Below are positions 32,427-40,214 of a DNA stretch of 64,000 nucleotides, one piece after another. Position 1 is the stretch's first letter. The number at the start of each line of letters is the position of its first letter. Source of the DNA: Streptomyces hygroscopicus (GTDB lineage: Bacteria; Actinomycetota; Actinomycetes; Streptomycetales; Streptomycetaceae). The notes beneath the pieces were generated by a model. The model made no database searches and was not told where the DNA came from. It worked only from the letters and a program-made list of their open reading frames with translations. The stretch spans positions 1 through 64,000 of the forward strand of contig NZ_LBMW01000015.1 in assembly GCF_026168105.1 (NCBI RefSeq), in the 5' to 3' direction. Position numbers and translations under genes: made by a program.

Positions 32427-32460
32427 GCGAGGGTCGAGACGCTGGCGTGTCGACCCTCGC
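32427..32460 (-). terminator. Hairpin downstream of the tRNA(CAU) gene
   Basis: Perfect 11-bp stem (GCGAGGGTCGA 32427-32437 with TCGACCCTCGC 32450-32460) and a 12-nt loop. It lies 45 bp beyond the encoded CCA of the tRNA on the minus strand. Confidence 0.75.
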
Positions 32461-32504
32461 CCTTACGTCTCCACGGGTAGAAACGCTTCTGCGCGTGTAG
32501 CGCC

Positions 32505-32581
32505 TGGTGGGGCGGGTGGGACTCGAACCCACGGCCGACGGATTATGAGTCCGCTGCTCTAACCGGCTGAGCTACCGCCCC
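32505..32581 (-). tRNA. tRNA with CAU anticodon (Ile2 or elongator Met)
   Basis: The minus-strand sequence begins GGGGCGGTAGCTCAG and folds into a complete cloverleaf: 7-bp acceptor with CCGCCCC, D-arm, anticodon stem GCGGA/TCCGT with loop CTCATAA (anticodon CAU), and T-arm GTGGG/TTCGAGT/CCCAC. The 3' CCA is encoded (32505-32507). A CAU anticodon with this loop fits either elongator tRNA-Met or the lysidine-modified tRNA-Ile that reads AUA. Sequence alone, without comparison, does not settle it, but my impression is that the position matches a tRNA-Ile(CAU) annotation in other Streptomyces. Confidence 0.93.
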
Positions 32582-32714
32582 ATTACGGCGCGTCGCGTAC
32601 ACGTGTGCGCGCCGTCTGCCGCAGCATAGCCGCTCATACGATCTCCTGCTTCGGATGGTCGGCTTCGCATGACCTTGAGGACTCCGCCGTGAGCGCGGCG
32701 GTTCCTGCGGACAT

Positions 32715-32739
32715 GAAAAAGGACCCCAGCGGGGTCCTC
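32715..32739 (-). terminator. Rho-independent terminator of the tRNA-Asn pair
   Basis: On the minus strand AGGACCCC-GCT-GGGGTCCT forms an 8-bp stem followed by TTTTTC, a canonical terminator. It lies about 10 bp downstream of the first tRNA-Asn 3' end. Confidence 0.85.
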
Positions 32740-32749
32740 GTTCAGCATG

Positions 32750-32822
32750 CTCCCCCGACTGGACTCGAACCAGTAACCTGCCGGTTAACAGCCGGCTGCT
32801 CTGCCAATTGAGCTACGGAGGA
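32750..32822 (-). tRNA. tRNA-Asn(GUU), copy 1
   Basis: The minus strand begins TCCTCCGTAGCTCAATTGG, with acceptor TCCTCCG/CGGGGGA, anticodon loop CTGTTAA (GUU) and T-loop TTCGAGT. The discriminator base is G. The CCA end is not encoded, so it must be added after transcription. Its body is identical to copy 2. Confidence 0.95.
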
Positions 32823-32827
32823 CCGAG

Positions 32828-32900
32828 CTCCCCCGACTGGACTCGAACCAGTAACCTGCCGGTTAACAGCCGGCTGCTCTGCCAATTGAGCTACGGAGGA
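32828..32900 (-). tRNA. tRNA-Asn(GUU), copy 2
   Basis: Same 73-nt sequence as copy 1, placed 5 bp upstream of it on the minus strand. The two are transcribed as one precursor and share the terminator at 32715-32739. Again no CCA is encoded. Confidence 0.95.
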
Positions 32901-33064
32901 ATGCCTCGTTGCATCGAACGTACCTACCTGGGTATTCGCCAGGGGGCGCGCGCTCGCTGCGACACATACATTAGCGCAAGCAGGGGGGTGCTCCGCCAAT
33001 CGGTACTCCCCGCGATCGATGCCCACGCAAGGGACGACGCAGACGCAAGGGAAGGGTGGCCGCC

Positions 33065-33370
33065 ATGCGCTATCGGCTCACGTTCGCCGCCGGGCTGGTG
33101 CTGGGCTATGTGCTGGGCACGCGGGCCGGGCGTGAACGTTACGAGCAGCTGAAGAAGTCGGCCCGCCTCGTCGCGCAGAACCCCGCCGTACGCAACACCG
33201 CCGAGACGGCCGCCGTGCAGGGGCGCGAGATCGCCGGCAAGGCCTTCCACGCGGTGAGCGACAAGGTCGGCGACCGCATGCCCGACTCGGTGGCCGGCCG
33301 CGTGCGCTCACTGCGTGAACGCAGCGCGAACGGCACCGGCCAGGACGACTGGGGCACCAGCAACACCTGA
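33065..33370 (+). CDS. Small YtxH-like membrane protein
   Basis: The product is 101 aa. An N-terminal transmembrane segment (RYRLTFAAGLVLGYVLGTRAGRERYEQLKK) has the YtxH-type glycine-rich helix followed by a conserved GTRAGRERYE. An amphipathic helical region (residues about 35-90) and a polar tail follow. A GTG at 33056 is an alternative start that would place the ribosome binding site too close. YtxH proteins are stress-associated membrane proteins without a defined biochemical function. It lies after the divergent tRNA-Asn genes and before the FGGY kinase on the same strand. Confidence 0.8.
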   Translation: MRYRLTFAAGLVLGYVLGTRAGRERYEQLKKSARLVAQNPAVRNTAETAAVQGREIAGKAFHAVSDKVGDRMPDSVAGRVRSLRERSANGTGQDDWGTSNT

Positions 33371-33449
33371 CCGCCGCCGCCCCGGGGGAGCCAGGGTGGA
33401 CCTCCCGGCGCGGCGCGGACACCCCCCTCCGTACGGCAGAATTTCTGCC

Positions 33450-34901
33450 ATGGGGATAGTCGCCGGGTTGGACAGTTCGCCCGATTTCACTCGTATCGTC
33501 GTCTGCGACGCGGACACGGGCGCCGTGCTCAGGCAGGGGTATGCACCGCACCCTGTGGAGAACGCCGAGGGTGGCCGTCCCTCCGACGTCGACCCGCAGG
33601 CCTGGCTGCTGTCCCTGGGGGAGGCGGCCGGCGGCGGGCTCCTCGAGGGCGTGCAGGCCATCGGCGTGTCGTCGCAGCAGAACGCGCTGGTCCCGCTCGA
33701 CTCCCAGGGCGCCACCGTGCGGCCCGCCATGGTCGGCGGCGACAGGCGGGCGCAGGTCGCGGCGGCCGATCTCATCGACGCCCTCGGCGGGCGCCAGGCC
33801 TGGGCCGAGGCCGTCGGCTCAGTACCGGGGGCCGCCCAGCCCGTGACCAAGCTGCGCTGGCTCGCAAGGACCGAACCCGACAACGCCCGGCGGACGGCCG
33901 TGCTGTTGCAGGCCCACGACTGGCTCGTGTGGCAGCTGCTCGGGCGGCTCGTGCGCAGAACCACCGACCGCGGCGGCGCCTCGGGGACCGGGTACTGGTC
34001 GGCGGCGACCGGCGCGTACCGCTCGGACCTCGTCGAGATGGCGCTCGGACACCAGGCCATGCTCCCCGAGGTGCTCGGCCCGTCCGAGGCCGCGGGCACG
34101 ACACCGGAGGGGCTGCTGATCTCCGCGGGCACCGGCGAGACCATGGCCGCCGCCCTGGGCCTGGGCATCGGACTCGGCGACGCGGTCGTCTCGCTCGGCG
34201 CCTCCGGGTCCGTGATGGCCGTGCACCCCGAGGCCCTCGTGGACTCCAGCGGGATGATCACCTCGCTCGCGGACGCGACGGGCATGCATCTGCCCGTGGT
34301 GACCACCCTCAACGCCGTGCGCACCCTGCGCGGCACCGCCGAACTGCTCGGCCTGCCCGACCTGGAGTCCCTGTCCGACCTGGCGATGAAGTCGACGCCG
34401 GGCTCGCACGGGCTCGTCATGCTCCCGTACCTGGAGGGCGAGCGGACCCCGAACCTGCCGCACACCGCGGGCACCCTGGCCGGACTGCGGCGCGAGTCGA
34501 TGAAGCCCGAGCATCTGGCGCGGGCCGCGTTCGAGGGCATGCTGTGCGGGCTCGCGGACGCGCTGGACGTGCTGCGCGGGCGCGGGGTGGAGGTACGGCG
34601 GATCTTCCTGCTGGGGGCCGCCGCGGAGCTGCCCGCCGTGCAGGCGGCGGCGCCCGCGCTGTTCGGCGTGCAGATCGTGGTCCCACAGCCCGCGGACTAC
34701 GCGGCGATCGGCGCGGCCCGGCAGGCGGCCTGGTCCCTCGGCGTCTCGCAGGGCACCCTCGACCCGCGCCACCCGCCCGCCTGGCAGGGCGCGGTCGCAC
34801 AGGTCCTGGAGCCGGGCGAGGAACTGGCAGTGGGACAGGCCGTGCGCCAGCAGTACGTGTCGGTACGCGAGCAGACGCATCCGGCGGCGTTCCGCTCGTA
34901 G
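33450..34901 (+). CDS. FGGY-family carbohydrate kinase (xylulokinase-like)
   Basis: The product is 483 aa. N-terminal actin-like ATPase motif: GIVAGLDSSPDFTRIVVCDADTG. Further FGGY segments: IGVSSQQNALVPLD, LLQAHDWLVWQLLGR, GDAVVSLGASGSVMAVHPEAL, and the second domain around AFEGMLCGLADALDVLRGRG and IFLLGAAAELPAVQ. It aligns in order with xylulokinases. It should phosphorylate a pentulose or related sugar with ATP. In classical XylB the sugar-binding loop has SMHGQ; here it is SSQQN, so the substrate may differ from D-xylulose. It stands alone, without a xylose isomerase gene nearby. Confidence 0.85.
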   Translation: MGIVAGLDSSPDFTRIVVCDADTGAVLRQGYAPHPVENAEGGRPSDVDPQAWLLSLGEAAGGGLLEGVQAIGVSSQQNALVPLDSQGATVRPAMVGGDRRAQVAAADLIDALGGRQAWAEAVGSVPGAAQPVTKLRWLARTEPDNARRTAVLLQAHDWLVWQLLGRLVRRTTDRGGASGTGYWSAATGAYRSDLVEMALGHQAMLPEVLGPSEAAGTTPEGLLISAGTGETMAAALGLGIGLGDAVVSLGASGSVMAVHPEALVDSSGMITSLADATGMHLPVVTTLNAVRTLRGTAELLGLPDLESLSDLAMKSTPGSHGLVMLPYLEGERTPNLPHTAGTLAGLRRESMKPEHLARAAFEGMLCGLADALDVLRGRGVEVRRIFLLGAAAELPAVQAAAPALFGVQIVVPQPADYAAIGAARQAAWSLGVSQGTLDPRHPPAWQGAVAQVLEPGEELAVGQAVRQQYVSVREQTHPAAFRS

Positions 34902-35068
34902 TGCGCCCCCGCCGTCCTCCCTTCGGCCTAGGCCCGGAGGCTGAAACCGGGTCAGCACATTGCCCGCTGTCGGATTAATCGGTTGAGGTAACGCGGGTGG
35001 AGTGTCCGACGATAGGGGGTGGTGCATCACCGACCGCCCCTGCCGTCGACGACCCCGAGAGACCTCGC

Positions 35069-36802
35069 GTGCTCATACGACTTCTGAGGGCCCATCTGGG
35101 CCCGTACAAAAAACCCATAGTCCTGCTGGTGCTGCTGCAGTTCCTGCAGACTTGCGCCACCCTCTACCTGCCCACCCTCAACGCGCACATCATCGACAAC
35201 GGTGTCGTGAAGGGGGACACGGGCTACATCCTGACCTTCGGCGGCCTGATGATCGGGGTCTCACTGGGCCAGGTCGTCTGCAACACGGGCGCCGTCTACT
35301 ACGGCGCCCGTACGGCGTCGGCCGCCGGCCGGGACATCCGGGCCGCCGTCTTCGACCAGGTCCAGTCGTTCTCCTCGCGTGAGGTGGGCCAGTTCGGGGC
35401 GCCGTCCCTGATCACCCGCACCACGAACGACGTGCAGCAGGTGCAGATGCTCGCCCTGATGACGTTCACGCTGATGGTGTCGGCGCCGATCATGTGCGTG
35501 GGCGGCATCGTCATGGCGCTCGGCCTGGATGTGCCGCTGTCCGGTGTCCTGGTCGCCGTGGTGCCCGTGCTCGGCATCTGCGTGACGCTGATCGTGCGCA
35601 GGCTGCGGCCGCTCTTCCGCACCATGCAGGTGCGCCTCGACACGGTGAACCGGGTGCTGCGCGAGCAGATCTCCGGCAACCGGGTCATCCGCGCCTTCGT
35701 CCGCGACGACTACGAGAAGGACCGCTTCCGGGGGGCGAACACCGACCTCACCGAGGTCGCCCTCGGCACCGGCCGCACTCTGGCGCTGATGTTCCCCCTG
35801 GTGATGACCGTGGTGAACCTCTCGTCGATCGCCGTGGTCTGGTTCGGGGCGCACCGCATCGACAGCGGCGGCATGCAGATCGGCGACCTGACCGCGTTCC
35901 TCGCCTACCTCATGCAGATCGTGATGTCCGTGATGATGGCCACCTTCATGTTCATGATGGTGCCGCGCGCGGAGGTGTGCGCCGAGCGCATCCAGGAGGT
36001 CCTGGACACCGAGTCCAGCGTCGTGCCGCCCTCCGCTCCCGTGGCCGAGCTCCGGCGGCACGGGCATCTGGAGATCCGCGGTGCCGGGTTCCGCTACCCG
36101 GGTGCCGAGGAACCGGTGCTCAAGGCGATCGACGTGGTGGCGCGGCCCGGCGAGACCACGGCCGTCATCGGGTCCACCGGCAGTGGCAAGTCGACCCTGC
36201 TGGGGCTGATCCCCCGCCTCTTCGACGCCACGGAGGGCGAGGTCCTCGTGGACGGCGTGAACGTCCAGGAGATCGAGCCGGCGCTGCTGGCGAGGACGGT
36301 CGGACTCGTCCCGCAGAAGCCGTATCTCTTCGCGGGCACGGTCGCCACCAACCTGCGGTACGGCAATCCGGACGCCACCGACGAGGACCTGTGGAAGGCG
36401 CTGGAGGTGGCGCAGGCCACGGAGTTCGTGGAGCGGCTCGAGGGCGGCCTCGACGCGCCGATCTCGCAGGGCGGTACCAATGTCTCCGGCGGCCAGCGGC
36501 AGCGGCTCGCGATCGCGCGCACGCTGGTGCAGCGCCCGGAGATCTACCTCTTCGACGACTCCTTCTCCGCCCTCGACTACTCGACCGACGCGGCGCTGCG
36601 CTCGGCGCTCTCGCGGGAGACCGCCGAGGCGACCGTGGTGATCGTCGCCCAGCGCGTGGCAACCATCCGGGAGGCCGACCGGATCGTGGTCCTGGACGAG
36701 GGCCGGGTCGTCGGCACCGGCCGCCACCACGAGCTGATGGCGGGCAACGAGACCTACCGGGAGATCGTGCTCTCCCAGCTCACGGAAGCGGAGGCTGCCT
36801 GA
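35069..36802 (+). CDS. ABC exporter half-transporter with degenerate catalytic site (first subunit)
   Basis: The product is 577 aa from the GTG at 35069 (an upstream GTG at 34997 is possible). It is a type IV exporter with six membrane helices (about 1-310), then the ATPase: Walker A GSTGSGKST (368-376), signature VSGGQ (472-476) and Walker B IYLFDDSFS (492-500). The catalytic glutamate after Walker B is an Asp (Asp497). In heterodimeric exporters such as TM287/TM288 and BmrCD, one subunit carries just this change. The stop codon overlaps the start of the partner gene by one base, so the two are made together. The transported compound is unknown; drugs, lipids and peptides are typical. Confidence 0.93.
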   Translation: MLIRLLRAHLGPYKKPIVLLVLLQFLQTCATLYLPTLNAHIIDNGVVKGDTGYILTFGGLMIGVSLGQVVCNTGAVYYGARTASAAGRDIRAAVFDQVQSFSSREVGQFGAPSLITRTTNDVQQVQMLALMTFTLMVSAPIMCVGGIVMALGLDVPLSGVLVAVVPVLGICVTLIVRRLRPLFRTMQVRLDTVNRVLREQISGNRVIRAFVRDDYEKDRFRGANTDLTEVALGTGRTLALMFPLVMTVVNLSSIAVVWFGAHRIDSGGMQIGDLTAFLAYLMQIVMSVMMATFMFMMVPRAEVCAERIQEVLDTESSVVPPSAPVAELRRHGHLEIRGAGFRYPGAEEPVLKAIDVVARPGETTAVIGSTGSGKSTLLGLIPRLFDATEGEVLVDGVNVQEIEPALLARTVGLVPQKPYLFAGTVATNLRYGNPDATDEDLWKALEVAQATEFVERLEGGLDAPISQGGTNVSGGQRQRLAIARTLVQRPEIYLFDDSFSALDYSTDAALRSALSRETAEATVVIVAQRVATIREADRIVVLDEGRVVGTGRHHELMAGNETYREIVLSQLTEAEAA

Positions 36803-38730
36803 TGGCCGGGCCCATGGGACGCATGATGGCCGGGGGCGGCCCCGACCATCGCTCGATGGACTTCAAGGGGTCCGGAAAGCGGCTCCTCGCCCACTTCAAG
36901 CCCGAACGCGCCACCATGATCGCGATGCTGGTCTGCGGTGTGCTGAGCGTGGGTCTTTCCGTGGTCGGACCGAAGATCCTCGGCAAGGCGACCGACCTGG
37001 TCTTCGCCGGGATCATCGGGCGGCGGCTGCCGTCCGGGGTGAGCAAGGCGCAGGTCCTTCAGTCCATGCGGCAGCGGGGCCAGGGCGGCATCGCCGACAT
37101 GCTCTCCGGGACGGACTTCACCCCGGGCAAGGGAATCGACTTCGGTGCCGTCGGCAACGTACTGCTGCTCGCGCTCAGCGCGTTCATGCTGGCCGGTCTG
37201 CTGATGGCGGTCGCCACCCGGCTCTCCAACCGGGCCATCAACAAGACCGTCTACCGCATGCGCGAGGACGTACAGGCGAAGCTGTCGCGGCTTCCGCTGT
37301 CGTACTTCGACAAGCGGCAGCGCGGTGAGGTGCTCAGCCGCGCGACCAACGACATCGACAACATCCAGCAGACGCTCCAGCAGTCGATGGGCCAGCTCAT
37401 CAACTCGCTGCTGACGATCGTCGGCGTGCTGGCGATGATGTTCTGGGTGTCGTGGCTGTTGGCGCTGGTCGCGCTGGTGACCGTGCCGCTCTCCTTCTAC
37501 GTGGCCACGCGCGTCGGCAAGCGCTCGCAGCCGCACTTCGTGCAGCAGTGGCGCACCACCGGCAAGCTCAACGCACACATCGAGGAGATGTACACCGGGC
37601 ACACACTGGTCAAGGTGTTCGGGCGCCAGGAGGAGTCGGCGCGGCAGTTCGCCGAGCAGAACGACAAGCTGTACGAGGCCGGGTTCAGGGCGCAGTTCAA
37701 CAGCGGTGTGATGCAGCCGCTGATGATGTTCGTGTCCAACCTGAACTATGTGCTGGTGGCCGTGGTCGGCGGACTCCGTGTCGCTTCCGGCTCCCTGTCC
37801 ATCGGTGACGTACAGGCCTTCATCCAGTACTCCCGGCAGTTCTCGATGCCGCTGACGCAGGTCGCGTCGATGGCGAACCTGGTGCAGTCGGGCGTCGCCT
37901 CGGCGGAGCGGATCTTCGAGCTGCTTGACGCGGAGGAGCAGGAGGCGGACCCCGAGCCGGGGCTGCGGATTGAGGAACTGCGCGGCCGGGTCGCGCTGGA
38001 GAACGTGTCGTTCCGGTACGACCCCGAGAAGCCGCTCATCGAGAACCTGTCGCTGAAGGTGGAGCCGGGCCACACGGTCGCGATCGTCGGCCCGACGGGA
38101 GCCGGGAAGACGACTCTCGTGAACCTGCTGATGAGGTTCTACGAGGTCACCGGCGGCCGCATCACGCTCGACGGGGTGGACATCGCGAAGATGTCCCGGG
38201 ACGAGCTGCGGGCCGGGATCGGGATGGTGCTCCAGGACACCTGGCTGTTCGGGGGAACGATCGCCGAGAACATCGCGTACGGCGCGGCGCGGGACGTGAC
38301 GCGCGGGGAGATCGAGGAGGCGGCGCGGGCGGCGCACGCCGACCGGTTCGTCCGCACGCTGCCGGACGGCTACGACACCGTGATCGACGACGAGGGCACG
38401 GGGGTCAGCGCGGGCGAGAAGCAGCTCATCACGATCGCGCGGGCGTTCCTGTCCGATCCCGTGATCCTGGTGCTGGACGAGGCGACGAGCTCGGTGGACA
38501 CCCGTACCGAGGTGCTGATCCAGAAGGCGATGGCGAAGCTGGCGGCCGGGCGGACGTCATTCGTGATCGCGCACCGGCTGTCGACGATCCGGGACGCGGA
38601 CACGATTCTGGTGATGGAGAACGGGTCCATCGTCGAACAGGGTTCGCACACCGAGCTGTTGGCGGCGGACGGGGCGTACGCACGGCTGTACAAGGCGCAG
38701 TTCGCCCAGGCGGTCGCCGAGGTGGACTGA
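36802..38730 (+). CDS. ABC exporter half-transporter with intact Walker B (second subunit)
   Basis: The product is 642 aa. The N-terminus has a Gly/Met-rich, hydrophilic lead (about 40 residues), then six membrane helices with an insert (RRLPSGVSKAQVLQSMRQRGQGGIADMLSGTDFTPG) between the first two. The ATPase has Walker A GPTGAGKTT (430-438) and Walker B VILVLDEATSS with the catalytic glutamate (Glu560). Its signature is VSAGE (535-539) instead of LSGGQ. Paired with the first subunit, the altered signature faces the altered Walker B, giving one dead and one active ATP site. Convergent with hrdA, with a bidirectional terminator between. Confidence 0.93.
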   Translation: MAGPMGRMMAGGGPDHRSMDFKGSGKRLLAHFKPERATMIAMLVCGVLSVGLSVVGPKILGKATDLVFAGIIGRRLPSGVSKAQVLQSMRQRGQGGIADMLSGTDFTPGKGIDFGAVGNVLLLALSAFMLAGLLMAVATRLSNRAINKTVYRMREDVQAKLSRLPLSYFDKRQRGEVLSRATNDIDNIQQTLQQSMGQLINSLLTIVGVLAMMFWVSWLLALVALVTVPLSFYVATRVGKRSQPHFVQQWRTTGKLNAHIEEMYTGHTLVKVFGRQEESARQFAEQNDKLYEAGFRAQFNSGVMQPLMMFVSNLNYVLVAVVGGLRVASGSLSIGDVQAFIQYSRQFSMPLTQVASMANLVQSGVASAERIFELLDAEEQEADPEPGLRIEELRGRVALENVSFRYDPEKPLIENLSLKVEPGHTVAIVGPTGAGKTTLVNLLMRFYEVTGGRITLDGVDIAKMSRDELRAGIGMVLQDTWLFGGTIAENIAYGAARDVTRGEIEEAARAAHADRFVRTLPDGYDTVIDDEGTGVSAGEKQLITIARAFLSDPVILVLDEATSSVDTRTEVLIQKAMAKLAAGRTSFVIAHRLSTIRDADTILVMENGSIVEQGSHTELLAADGAYARLYKAQFAQAVAEVD

Positions 38731-38736
38731 GTTCCG

Positions 38737-38762
38737 GGGGGCCGCTCGTGCGGGCGGCCCCC
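38737..38762. terminator. Bidirectional terminator between the ABC exporter and hrdA
   Basis: Perfect 9-bp GC stem (GGGGGCCGC 38737-38745 with GCGGCCCCC 38754-38762) and 8-nt loop in a 34-bp convergent gap. It can serve both strands. Confidence 0.75.
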
Positions 38763-38764
38763 GC

Positions 38765-39868
38765 TCAGTCCAGGTAGCCCCTCAACTGGTCCGCGAAGGC
38801 GTGGTCCCGGAGTTTGTTGAGGGTCTTGGACTCGATCTGGCGGATCCGCTCGCGGGTCACACCGAAGATCCGGCCTATCTCCTCCAGCGTGCGGGGGCGG
38901 CCGTCGACGAGGCCGTAGCGGAGCTGGACGACCTTCCTCTCCCGCTCGCCAAGGGTCGACAGGACCGCCTCCAGATGCTCCCTGAGCAGCAGGAACGCGG
39001 CGGATTCGACCGGGCTCGTGGCATCGCCGTCCTCGATGAGGTCGCCGAGTGCCACATCGTCCTCCTCGCCCACGGGGGCGTGCAGCGAGACGGGCTCCTG
39101 GGCGAGTCGCAGCACCTCGGTGACGCGCTCGGGAGGCAGCTCCAGGTGGGCGGCGACCTCGTCCGGTGTGGGTTCGTAGCCGCGTTCCTGGAGCATACGG
39201 CGCTGGACGCGGACGACGCGGTTGATGAGCTCGACGACGTGGACCGGGACGCGGATGGTGCGGGCCTGGTCGGCCAGGGCGCGAGACATGGCCTGGCGGA
39301 TCCACCAGGTCGCGTACGTCGAGAACTTGTAGCCGCGGGCGTAGTCGAACTTCTCGACGGCCCTGATCAGGCCGAGGTTGCCCTCCTGGACGAGGTCGAG
39401 CATGGTCAGCCCGCGGCCGACGTACCGCTTGGCCACGGAGACGACGAGCCGCAGGTTGGCCTCGATCAGCCGCCGCTTGGCCATCCGCCCCATGACCACC
39501 AACCGGTCCAGGTCCAGGGCGAGTTCGCTGTCGAGGTCGGGGGTGTTGCCGAGCTTCTCCTCGGCGAACAGGCCGGCCTCGACACGACGGGCGAGTTCCA
39601 CCTCCTCGGCGGCGGTGAGCAGGGGGATACGGCCGATCTCCCGCAGGTACTGGCGGAACAGGTCGGAGGTGGGGCCGCCGGTGTCGGCACGGCCGCGGAG
39701 CGGTTCGACGGGTTCGGGCGGCTCGGTCTCCGCGGCGTCGGCAGGCGGCTGGTCCGGCTCGGGGCGGTGAGCGAGCCGGCCCTGCGGTGGCATCGCCGGA
39801 AGGACGTCGCTGTCGGCATCCGGCTCGTCGTCACGGGTCTCGGTCTCTATCAGGGTCTGGGTCTGCAC
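38765..39868 (-). CDS. hrdA: RNA polymerase sigma factor HrdA (sigma-70 group 2)
   Basis: The product is 367 aa from a GTG at 39866-39868, with GGAGG eight bases upstream; the frame is open further upstream. Region 1.2 starts at DLFRQYLREIGRIPLLTAAEEVELARRVE. Region 2 is GRGLTMLDLVQEGNLGLIRAVEKFDYARGYKFSTYATWWIRQAMSR. Region 3 is MLQERGYEPTPDEVAAHLEL. Region 4 with the -35 recognition helix is TLEEIGRIFGVTRERIRQIESKTLNKLR. These promoter-contact segments match HrdB-type principal sigma factors, so it should read similar -10 and -35 boxes. The place next to dnaG matches hrdA of S. coelicolor. Its N-terminal 90 or so residues are short and acidic compared with HrdB, and it is known to be dispensable in the family. 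Confidence 0.88.
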   Translation of the reverse strand: MQTQTLIETETRDDEPDADSDVLPAMPPQGRLAHRPEPDQPPADAAETEPPEPVEPLRGRADTGGPTSDLFRQYLREIGRIPLLTAAEEVELARRVEAGLFAEEKLGNTPDLDSELALDLDRLVVMGRMAKRRLIEANLRLVVSVAKRYVGRGLTMLDLVQEGNLGLIRAVEKFDYARGYKFSTYATWWIRQAMSRALADQARTIRVPVHVVELINRVVRVQRRMLQERGYEPTPDEVAAHLELPPERVTEVLRLAQEPVSLHAPVGEEDDVALGDLIEDGDATSPVESAAFLLLREHLEAVLSTLGERERKVVQLRYGLVDGRPRTLEEIGRIFGVTRERIRQIESKTLNKLRDHAFADQLRGYLD

Positions 39869-40214
39869 GGGGGCGACCTCCAGGAATGTCGCTGCTGGAA
39901 AGTGCGGCAGCGGTACGTCGGGGATGTGGCCGGCGGTCCGCCCGCCGGCCATCCCGTAGTCGTTGAGCGGAACCGCGGGGGTGTCGGACCCGCCATGGGC
40001 GGATCGGCCGCGCTCCGGGGACTCAGGCACCGGAACCCAGTGTGGGGCACGACACATCGCTGCCACGAGGGGCGTGCGACCACTTTTTGAGTCCGTTGCG
40101 TGACCGCGCGGTTACCCTGCCGGACGGGTGCGTCCGCCACGGGAGTTCAAACCAGCCGTACCGTTGGAAAGCCGCGCCCGGACACGCAGCCGGCCCTTCC
40201 CCGCAATGGGGTGT

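Noticed and set aside
34957..35068. GATTAATC palindrome and TTGAGGTAAC upstream of the ABC exporter as a regulator site
   Set aside because: Too short and unsupported by a neighbouring regulator gene.
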